In this document: positions 56,868-64,000 of the stretch, piece after piece | Layout: each line of letters opens with the position of its first letter | How positions within the stretch are numbered: the stretch's first letter is position 1 | Source of the DNA: Halichondria panicea | Lineage: Eukaryota > Porifera > Demospongiae > Suberitida > Halichondriidae | Length of the DNA stretch: 64,000 nucleotides | Direction of reading: 5' to 3' | Assembly: GCF_963675165.1 (NCBI RefSeq) | Contig: NC_087378.1 | Location: forward strand, 7,456,273 to 7,520,272 | Translations under genes and position numbers: made by a program | Notes under the pieces: model-generated | Seen by the model: only the letters and a program-made list of their open reading frames with translations | What the model was told of the DNA's origin: nothing | The model's database searches: none

Positions 56868-59800
56868 TAAGCACTGTATATAATGGATGCATGATTATGA
56901 AAATTTGGGTACCCTCTCATAAAAAAAATATGCAAAAACCATTTTTTTAATGTCTCAGTTATTTAGCAGTAATACAGCACTGTTGTATCAGTATGTACGT
57001 ACGTTTGGTAGCTAACTAGGTAGCAGCAACCTCTAGCTATGAGATTGCATTCCTTTATGTGAAATAATTATTTCCTTCTTGTGTCTAGCTAACTACATGT
57101 GTACTGAAATTACCATTATACATCGATGCTTTGTGAATGTACTGCCTTAATGCTGTCCTCATGTGTTCTCTCAGATCTTGCTGCCTGACTAGCATATAGA
57201 CTGGCTGCACACTGATTCCAATCACTGCCTCCAATCCTTCTGCTCCCTCCATCTTACCAATGGCGTTCTTGAATTCGATCTTATCCAACTTTTGTCGTCC
57301 TCCTTGACTGCTAATTGCTCCTGATATAAGGGGGCCACCCATAGGGCCTATACCAGGTCCTAAGCTCTCAATGTACTGGCTTGTGCTGTACAAGTTGTAC
57401 TGCATTGCACCTTGCTGCACTGCAGAGACATAGTGAGTCACTCGGTTGGTTGCAATATACATGTACTTGAAGCACGCTGCCGTGATTTCTTGTAAGTGGC
57501 TCTCGTTTCTTGTTTGGTTGAGAGTTGATATGTAGTCGTTTATTACAGAAACTGATGACTTTTGGATTGCTGATGGTTGCTGGTCTTCGGATTGTATGCT
57601 TAACTGGTGGCAGAGAAATGTGCACAATTCTATTTCAAATTCAGAACTCGTAGTTGGCTCTGTGAAAGTGTTTGTGTATGCTAAAATTTGCTTACTAACT
57701 GCAATATTGTCAATACTCTGAGAAAACTGAAGATGGGTTCCAAAATTGAGACAAGTGTTGCGATCTGGTTCTTCTATAGTTCTGATCATCTCTCTTTGAA
57801 CAGCTTCCCAAGTTGGAGCCACCTGCTGGCAGTATTTCGTATCTCCTCTTTCCTTAATAACAGTAACGTTGCTTAGATCACATCTGATGTCTCTTCTAGT
57901 GATACATAACTTGTGGCTTCTTGGGTCTGGTGGGTCAGTGAGATTGAGTCCACTGCCCAGCTCTAGTTCTCTTAGCTTTTCCACGTTCATAGCTTTTAGT
58001 ATTTTGTTGGGTAAGTATTGCAACAGAGGGTTTTATTGTAAGAGGAGGAAATGTGGTTGTTCTGTTTGGTATTTGTATGTGTGTATATAAAAGGGAGCAG
58101 TTTTTGCAATATGGATATTAGTTGTGATTCTCTTTCAACTAAATACGTATGTAGGGATAATTTATTTTATGTGAGTCTAGAGCAGTTGTACATTTGTAGA
58201 ATGTACATTTCGAATTTGAAGGGTTAGCATACAGTAGTTTTTGCAATAAGGATATTAGTTGCAATGTGGTTGGTTCTCTTTCCTAATTATTATGACCGGG
58301 ACATTTTTAGGGAGAGAGTCAGGATTTGATTTTCATAATCGGATCTTTCCTTGCACAGACTTTAGAGCTGGAACCGAAGCTGAAAGTACTGGCCGAGCAG
58401 ATGAGTGGTTTTCGACGTTCATTTGAGTACATTCAAGACTACGTCAATATCTACGGACTCAAGATCTGGCAGGAAGAGGTGGAGATGTGTGTGTGTGTGT
58501 GGTGTGTGTGTGTGGTGTGTGTGTGTGGTGTGTGTGTGTGGTATGTGTGTGTGTGTGTGCTGTGTGCGTCCGTCTGTAGGGTGGGTGGTTGTGCTAGTAG
58601 AGAACACTTTTATTGTGTGTGGCCCTGTGGCCCAATGGATAAGGCATCTGACTACGAATCAGGGGATTCCAGGTTCGAGTCCTGGCAGGGTCGCTTTTTT
58701 TCTTCCAACCACAATTGCTCTTTTTTCACAGAAACACAATTAATACTTTCTCCTGTCTCATACATGTAGGTGTCCAGGATCATTAACTACAATGTGGAGC
58801 AAGAGTGCAACAGCTTTCTGAGAACAAAGGTCGGTTGAATCATGTAATAAACTGCAGCCTCGTACCTAGAAGCAATGCTGCAGCATACGTGCATATGTCT
58901 GTCAAGGTATCAAAGCTTGTGCTGTTGAATTTTTCTTTTCAGGTGCTGGACTTCCAATCCCTGTTCCAGTCACGGACTATTCCGATTCCACTATTCCAAC
59001 CAGTCGATTCTCACTCTGTGACATTTGTAGGGAGATTAGCCAATGAGATTCTCCGGATCACCGATACCCACACCACTTCCTTCATTGAGCAGAGGAGTGC
59101 CTGGTATGACAAACGAACTATGCAGGAGGTCCTCAACATCAAGATATGGGAGAAACTCAAGGTGGGGGGTGGGGGGAGAGAATTAACTTCCGGTTTCTTA
59201 TCAGTTAAACTATTCAACTTGCTGTGCAAGTGTTTGCAAATTTCCCCCATGTCTATATATTAGGTAGAGTCTCTGTGACTACAGACAGTATGTACACGTG
59301 GCTGTCATATGTAACTAGAAAATTGTGGGTTCCTAAGATTGTGTGTCTGGCATATTAAATTTGTTTAATCACAGGGTGCCGTGGACATATTTGGACTGAG
59401 TGCTTTAGATCGTCTCTTCTGCTTCATGATAGTACGAGACCTGCAACAGTATCTCAAGTACCTGCGTCGAAACTTAGTCAAGTCTCCTGCTTTCATTAAG
59501 TCTATGAGTAGCTTCATCAGCATTCTCGGAGAACCAGAGAATCTCATTGGTCAGTTGTCAGGTGTTAGGTTATATACTGGGTGCTTGTGTTTTATTAGAG
59601 CACAACCCTCCCCCAAATTGTGCCCAAAATAAATATTCAATTTCACAAAAAACATGACATGATGTTCAAAGTCTATGAAGAGTCAAAGCTACTTACGTAT
59701 CTTGTAGAATGTGTTATACTGTGCGTCGTACATAAGGATCAGCATGTACCAGTAGTTGTTGTTTTAATCCTTAAATTTATCTTATTGTTGCAGGCAATGC

Positions 59801-62468
59801 CACCAAGGTGTACTCCCAAACAGTGCAACAGTGCAACAAGCTGTGGGGGCCCTATCTAGAGTGTGCCCTGAGGGTAAGTTGTAGAGTTGAACATCTTTCA
59901 ACAGCCACAACTGTAGCACCGTTGATCCAATGTTAAAAATTATATTATTTTCTGAAAAGAAATATACCTTTCAAATGGTGTGTTTTAATCCAAAATTTCG
60001 TCGGGGCCATATTTTGTCATTTTTCGGCCTTGGACGATGGGCTAATCCATGGTCTGGTAAATTGGCAAATATTGTTATCTCTCAAATATGAACTTTAATG
60101 ACACCATTTGAAAGGTATCTTTCTAAGCTTTCAGAAAATCATAAATTGGATCCACGGAATTCAAGTTATGGCAACTAAAAGAGTTCCCAAACCTTGATTC
60201 TGATATAATATTAGCTGTACACAGGCCAGGTGACCTACATCTGATCCCTAGTAATTTCATGCCATTGTCTGTGGTCTTCTTAGCAAATTGAAAAGAACTA
60301 CATGTAACAATATGGCTGGTCTCTAGAAGCCAACAATATGGCTGGTCTCTAGAAGCCAACAATATGGCTGGTCTCTAGAAGCCAACAATATGGCTGGTCT
60401 CTAGAAGCCCAGCCACAATTTAACACATGTGTACATGTACATCACTAACCTCCGCATTAATTTCATGGGGGAAACATTAATTTGTGGTTGCTACAACTCT
60501 TTATCTAGCTGCAACTAATTCTCTCTTATCTGTCATGACAGGTGGGACAGATCCAGCTGATCCGGAGACAGATAGCCTACGAGCTGAACAAGTCTTGCAA
60601 GTTCGACTCAAAACTGGTCTGCAATTCTCTACAGACTTTCAACAGGTCAGAAAATTATCTACTGAGTGTATGTTCTAGACATTTACGATGATCTACGTAG
60701 CTGCACGGCGATTTTGTGTATGTAGATTTGCATTTTATTTATGGAGTACACAAAGTATCATAGACTTGCTCTACATAATACTTACATTGTGTATATCAAC
60801 TGCACTGATCCCCCCCCCCCCACACACACACACACACACTTGTTACAACCACCCTACTCCCCCCAGTTCACTCCTCACACGAGTGGAGGCCCACTACCGT
60901 GACCCGGACGCCAACCCGTACCCTGGAGGAGAGAGTGAGGCCGTGTTTGATGAGCTCACCCCCTATCTGGAGACAGCTGGCATCAACGAGCCTCTCACTA
61001 AGGTCAGCTGCTAGTACACTGTAGCTATTAAGCTCTCACTAAGGTCAGCGGCCTCTACAAATGAATTTATCAAGTTATCAAAACACCCAAGAAAGCAGAA
61101 AATTATTTTGGCTTATGTGTCTTTTGTTAAAGAATATAGACAAAACTATGACCTCTCTACATTGCAGTAGCACTAGCTTACACGTACAATGTACACTTTT
61201 ATTTACGGAGGTATAAAATTAAAAGTACCAGAAATGCATGTAGTAGAAGTGTTTGTGACTTAGAGAGACAATAACGTATTTATATGTTGTGTATAGTAGT
61301 CGCTTACTCCCCTTCATTTACTCTTGAAATTACGTATAGATGAATTTCATTAACTGTGGTAATTTTACTACGTGCTTAGCGTTGTCATGGGTGATTATGT
61401 GTATGATCATTTTCTTTGTGTGTAGATTTATGCCACAACAAAAGCGGTGGAGAAGTTTGGAGCAGTTCATTTTCTGTTCATCATCTCACAGCTGCCCAAA
61501 CTCATGTACAGCAAAAGTGTCGGTAAGAGGAGCAACAATTCCATTTGTGATGACAGACTGAGTCATTAGGCCTAGCAAATGAACAGAGATGAATATGTCT
61601 GCCAGAAGCATATTCTCAAAAGTATACGTACAGGCTATAGCCTATCCATCCTTCCTTGAGTACAGATTTCCCACTTGTCATCATACATTTATTATAGCAC
61701 ACAGGTGTTTGCAAAAGAATCTCTATGTTTTTAGTTATTTATTTTAGTATATATACTAACTAGTAAGCCATTTTTTTTTATTTGTTTTGAGGCTCCTCTA
61801 GACTAGTATATAATCATGCCAACGCTTTACAACCAGCTGTTGTTGTTGTGTAGGGAGCATGGTCTGCCGAAAGTCGACTGACCAGTTAGACGGGCCCGCC
61901 CTAGTGGCCGGATGTATCACTCTCCTGCGCCAGTTCCACTCTGACAATCGGGAGATGTTCCTCGCCTACATGGGCCAGTATGTCCGCTCCATGGTGGAGT
62001 CACAGTCCTCTGGAAAGTGAGTTACATGTACTTGTCTTACATACATGTTCACGGCTTACTGAAGTACAGTACAGTGTATAATTTATATAGCATTGCATTT
62101 ATTTTTTTCCCATTTCTAGTGTATTCATTCTGTATGCAGGACACCCTCTATGTATAAATTGTAATAGGCAACTGATCTCTTTGCATGTAATAATTTGTCC
62201 TTCCCTGTATGCAAATATTTTAAAGACGACAAAAATAACAGTATACTCAATGCAACTAGTCATTGTCAACTACCCTATATTAGGTATTTTGTGTAATACG
62301 TACTGTACTGTTTTGTACAGAGACAAGACTGCTGACCTGAGCCCTGATGTAGTGAACGCCCTGTACTTCCTGGAACAGTTTGTTCATTATGGAAACCTTC
62401 CGAGAAAAGCCATCGAAAAATACATTCCTAGTTATATTTTCGACGAGTTTAAGCATGCAACCAGTTGA
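50068..62468 (+). CDS. WASHC5: WASH complex subunit 5 / strumpellin, 24 coding exons
   Basis: Exons: 50068-50295, 50619-50810, 51008-51228, 51569-51641, 51908-52060, 52373-52528, 52718-52844, 53105-53226, 53722-53851, 54112-54224, 54509-54616, 54891-55136, 55355-55495, 55735-55917, 58359-58478, 58770-58829, 58943-59161, 59375-59549, 59794-59873, 60542-60645, 60867-61002, 61426-61522, 61854-62016, 62321-62468. The sum gives 1164 aa (human 1159). Conservation with human strumpellin is high throughout: [56 protein letters not shown]. It is a core subunit of the endosomal WASH complex, which drives Arp2/3 actin branching for retromer sorting; human mutations cause spastic paraplegia 8. Its 2.4-kb intron 55918-58358 hosts an antisense gene, and intron 58479-58769 hosts a tRNA. 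Confidence 0.97.
51441..51519. repeat. 19-bp tandem repeat, 4 copies
   Basis: Units read GATCACTTGATGTGCGTGT, four near-identical copies followed by a decayed fifth, in a WASHC5 intron. Confidence 0.9.
53265..53515. repeat. Dispersed palindromic intron repeat, copy C
   Basis: GATTTTCTGAAAGCTTAGAA near 53301 and TAAGCTTTCAGAAAATCATA near 53419 form the inverted core. The right flank is AACTAAAGTTATGGCCGTTC, then AAAGATGCTC. It is closely related to copy B at 12625-12925. It lies in a WASHC5 intron. Confidence 0.8.
54280..54470. repeat. Dispersed palindromic intron repeat, copy D (diverged)
   Basis: AAGGTTTCAGAAAATCACAA followed by TACGTTATGGCCATTTGAAG and ATGCT matches the right half of copies B and C. 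The left half is diverged. It lies in a WASHC5 intron. Confidence 0.6.
54680..54889. repeat. C-rich (CCCCCTCACTCCCCCACCC) minisatellite
   Basis: An irregular tandem array of CACACCCACCCCCTCACTCC units fills the WASHC5 intron up to the acceptor at 54890, so it forms the polypyrimidine tract. It has i-motif/G-quadruplex potential. Confidence 0.9.
55268..55350. repeat. (CA)n microsatellite
   Basis: A pure CA run of about 75 bases lies immediately before the WASHC5 exon at 55355-55495. Confidence 0.95.
55970..56070. repeat. Dispersed palindromic intron repeat, copy E (half copy)
   Basis: TGGTCCAATTTCAATGATTT and TCTGATAGCTTAGAAAAAGA followed by TCTTTCAGAT match the left half of copies B and C. 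It lies in the large WASHC5 intron, just 3' of the antisense nested gene. Confidence 0.55.
56261..58023 (-). CDS. Antisense two-exon gene nested in WASHC5 intron, unknown 491-aa protein
   Basis: Exons 57114-58023 (ATG at 58023) and 56261-56826. The donor AATG/GTAATT and the acceptor CACACAG/TCGAC join in phase (GTC, Val) and give 1476 bases, or 491 aa plus stop, with no internal stop. The gene lies entirely inside the intron 55918-58358 of WASHC5, on the opposite strand. There is no signal peptide or TM segment. N-terminal features: [20 protein letters not shown], a Cys-containing region ([18 protein letters not shown]), and [19 protein letters not shown]. The middle has a Gly-rich stretch, [20 protein letters not shown]. 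The C-terminal exon has [20 protein letters not shown] and is rich in Cys/His (CTASIKT, GCHGSGF, CCAPIIQ, CTRFC). I do not recognise any family. Confidence 0.72.
56829..56865. repeat. (TG)n microsatellite at the acceptor of the nested gene
   Basis: On the minus strand it is a CA run that ends in the CAG acceptor of the nested antisense gene, replacing the usual pyrimidine tract. Confidence 0.9.
58487..58582. repeat. GT-rich microsatellite
   Basis: Interrupted (GTGTGTGTGTGG)n sequence follows the WASHC5 exon ending at 58478 and precedes the tRNA gene. Confidence 0.9.
58621..58693 (+). tRNA. trnR-ACG: tRNA-Arg (anticodon ACG)
   Basis: This is a 73-base cloverleaf. The acceptor stem GGCCCTG pairs with CAGGGTC (one G-U pair), with discriminator G. 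The D arm includes the A box TGGCCCAATGG. The anticodon loop CTACGAA is closed by TCTGA/TCAGG, giving ACG. The T arm CCAGGTTCGAGTCCTGG contains the B box GGTTCGAGTCC. No intron and no encoded CCA. A T-run Pol III terminator follows at 58695-58701. It closely resembles animal tRNA-Arg-ACG. It reads arginine codons CGU/CGC/CGA after A34-to-inosine editing. The gene lies in a WASHC5 intron on the same strand. Confidence 0.95.
58694..58702 (+). terminator. Pol III T-run terminator of tRNA-Arg
   Basis: The sequence CTTTTTTTC begins directly after the tRNA 3' end, a standard RNA polymerase III stop signal. Confidence 0.85.
59890..60180. repeat. Dispersed palindromic intron repeat, copy F (full length)
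   Basis: The outer ends are inverted: GAACATCTTTCAACAGCCAC near 59890 faces AGTTATGGCAACTAAAAGAG near 60165. The inner pair ATTATTTTCTGAAAAGAAAT...AAATGG faces CCATTTGAAAGGTATCTTTC...AAGCTTTCAGAAAATCAT. It shows that the family is one large palindrome of about 290 bases. It lies in a WASHC5 intron. Confidence 0.75.
60305..60410. repeat. 26-bp tandem repeat, 4 copies
   Basis: Units AACAATATGGCTGGTCTCTA plus GAAGCC are nearly identical, in the WASHC5 intron between 59874 and 60541. Confidence 0.95.
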
Positions 62469-62766
62469 CAGTTTTAACTACTTATATATACTAGCTATAG
62501 ATTTTCACAAGCAGGTTCTTATTGAGTTGTGTGTGTGCATAAATAATTTATGTCAATGTCTTCGTGTGTTGTGCATCAATTGAAAATGATCGTCAATCGA
62601 GTAACACGTTTGTAAACAAAATCAGTCTGGAAATGATCGTTCATTGAGCAACATGTAAAGGCTTATCCAGTGTTGATTGGTGTGTGTTAAATAGAATCAC
62701 ACGAGGCAAGCAATTTGAAACTTTCTGGACAAAAAGACAGTTACAGCATCTAGTACAGAGTTAATT
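62469..62766. promoter_or_regulatory. Intergenic region, WASHC5 3' flank / BUB3 promoter
   Basis: The 298-base gap separates two plus-strand genes. A near-direct repeat GAAAATGATCGTCAATCGAG / GGAAATGATCGTTCATTGAG (62581 and 62630) could be a regulatory element duplicated before BUB3. No TATA box is certain. Confidence 0.45.
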
Positions 62767-63747
62767 ATGCCTCAAAAAGTTGAATTTGAATTAAACCAGC
62801 CACCTTCAGATGGAATTACAAGAGTATCTTTCAGTCCTGTGGCTAACTCGTCACAGCTGCTCGTATCTTCATGGGACAACAGTGTGGGCCTCTACAACAT
62901 CTCACAGAACAATCTACAACACAAGTACACGCACCAGTATGCCGTGCTCGACTGCTGCTTCTATGATCCCTCAAAATCGTTTAGTGGAGGACTTGATCGA
63001 ACATTGAAAATGTACGATTTCGCGTCTCAGACCGAGAGTGTTATAGGCTCTCATCTTGATGCCATACGCTGCGTTCAATTCTGTCAAGAGCTTGGCCTTG
63101 TGATTACTGGCTCCTGGGACAAAACCGTTAAGCTTTGGGACCCACGAACAAATCACAATGTTGGTATGTACGATCAAAACGGAGAATCGGTGTACACTAT
63201 GTCTCTGTGTGGAGATCGAATCGTCGTGGGAACGTCGAACCGGAGAGTGCTTATCTGGGATTTGAAGAACATGCAATTTGCTGAGCAGCGAAGAGCTTCT
63301 AGTCTCAAATACCAAACCCGTTGCATCCAGTGTTTCCCCAACATGCAAGGGTATGTGTTGAGCTCTATCGAAGGCAGAGTGGCGGTGGAGTACTTGGATA
63401 CCGACCCTGAAATACAGAAGAAAAAGTACGCCTTCAAATGCCATCGTCTCAAGCAAAACAGCGTTGAGAATATCTATCCTGTCAATGCAATCGCCTTTCA
63501 TGGAGCCCACAATACTTTTGCCACTGGAGGTTCAGATGGTTTCGTGAATATTTGGGATCCCTTTAACAAGAAGCGACTTTGTCAGTTTCATCGCTATCCT
63601 GCTGATATCTCGTCTCTGGCTTTCAACAAAGAGGGCGGTATGATTGCCATTGCTTCTTCTCCTGTGCAGTGCGTGGAGGGTGAAGAGAAACAGAAGGATG
63701 CAGTCTACATTAGGTACATCACAGACTCTGAAACACAGCCAAAGTAG
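62767..63747 (+). CDS. BUB3: Mitotic checkpoint protein BUB3, intronless
   Basis: A single 326-aa ORF (human 328) begins MPQKVEFELNQPPSDGITRV. Seven WD40 blades are visible, for example LLVSSWDNSVGLYNI, VITGSWDKTVKLWDPR, VVGTSNRRVLIWDL and FATGGSDGFVNIWDPF. Strong BUB3-specific motifs are GRVAVEYLDTDPEIQKKKYA, FKCHR and NIYPVNAIAFH. The conserved SSWD and SIEGRVAVEY loops bind the GLEBS motif of BUB1/BUBR1 and phosphorylated MELT repeats of KNL1 at kinetochores. It is the only long conserved gene in the window without introns, which could mean a retrocopy or simple intron loss. The frame is fully intact and no poly(A) tract follows, so it looks functional. Confidence 0.97.
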   Translation: MPQKVEFELNQPPSDGITRVSFSPVANSSQLLVSSWDNSVGLYNISQNNLQHKYTHQYAVLDCCFYDPSKSFSGGLDRTLKMYDFASQTESVIGSHLDAIRCVQFCQELGLVITGSWDKTVKLWDPRTNHNVGMYDQNGESVYTMSLCGDRIVVGTSNRRVLIWDLKNMQFAEQRRASSLKYQTRCIQCFPNMQGYVLSSIEGRVAVEYLDTDPEIQKKKYAFKCHRLKQNSVENIYPVNAIAFHGAHNTFATGGSDGFVNIWDPFNKKRLCQFHRYPADISSLAFNKEGGMIAIASSPVQCVEGEEKQKDAVYIRYITDSETQPK

Positions 63748-64000
63748 AACTAACTAACTTTTCACAGTGTTATAACACTTTTTCTGTCTTTACATGTACC
63801 TCTCTAAATTGATTGTTAACTCTAATTGATTTATAGTGTTAAAGTAATGTTGTTCATTTAATTAATTTTATATACAGCATTGTTAATTATATAAAGCTGC
63901 AAAGGAGTTGATCTGAGGAAAAAGGGGTGGGGCTAATCTACAGCACATTCAGCACCTCTCATAATTGATGAGGTAGAGAATACTGTCATGCATTTACCTA
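63748..64000. other. 3' flank of BUB3
   Basis: AT-rich non-coding sequence runs to the window edge. I see no gene or repeat in it. Confidence 0.4.

Noticed and set aside
62767-63747. BUB3 as a processed pseudogene (no introns)
   Set aside because: The frame is intact over 326 aa, key motifs are conserved, and no poly(A) remnant or target duplication was seen. It looks like a working gene.
1-64000. Retroviral, LTR, LINE or Polinton-type elements
   Set aside because: No reverse transcriptase, integrase, capsid, envelope or LTR-like pair was recognised. The mobile DNA seen is limited to small non-coding palindromic or MITE-like elements.

Overview
The window is intron-rich eukaryotic DNA and almost certainly metazoan. 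Multi-exon genes for an Argonaute, a ZMYND8-type chromatin reader, WASH-complex strumpellin, POP1, SRP14, PI31 and BUB3 can be reconstructed by joining GT..AG exons, and their frames close exactly. Most introns are 50-400 bases and gaps between genes are about 60-500 bases. Genes commonly share head-to-head promoters. This compact layout, with animal-type gene content and many palindromic MITE-like elements in introns, best fits an early-branching animal such as a demosponge. That assignment is inference. I saw no capsid, integrase, reverse transcriptase or LTR signature and no CRISPR array.

Layout, left to right. 1-1120 (-): 5' part of a coiled-coil protein gene. 1313-5970 (+): a 429-aa LisH/WD40 protein; its last intron holds an intronless GATA-type zinc-finger ORF (4818-5555). 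6176-6850 (-): intronless protein with a CaaX end. 7045-15389 (-): ZMYND8-like gene, 15 exons. 15904-17388 (+): PSMF1/PI31. 17890-28658 (-): 20-exon Argonaute with an intact DEDH tetrad. 28970-31025 (-): DHDH. 31188-34831 (+): two tandem SLC2-type sugar transporters. 34987-37623 (-): CLYBL. 37904-38377 (+): PTRHD1. 38722-42599 (-): POP1. 42700-43703 (+): RIDA. 43893-44941 (-): neuromodulin-like MGCG/IQ protein with a 7-residue repeat tail. 45247-45917 (+): SRP14. 46156-49787 (+): four-TM protein with a very long repetitive tail. 50068-62468 (+): WASHC5 (strumpellin), 24 exons, with an antisense two-exon gene and a tRNA-Arg(ACG) gene inside its introns. 62767-63747 (+): intronless BUB3.

The genes are mainly housekeeping and unrelated: RNA processing and silencing (POP1, AGO, SRP14, PTRHD1, tRNA), proteostasis (PI31), chromatin (ZMYND8), endosomal actin (WASHC5), mitosis (BUB3), and metabolism or transport (DHDH, SLC2 pair, CLYBL, RIDA). 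No operon-like functional grouping is apparent. The points most worth a second look are the nested genes, a minisatellite that repeats an Argonaute 5' splice site, the mosaic transporter duplication, three unusual lineage-specific proteins, and several families of palindromic intronic elements.

Exon coordinates were worked out by hand from splice consensus, frame continuity and recalled family sequences. No alignment or database search was run.
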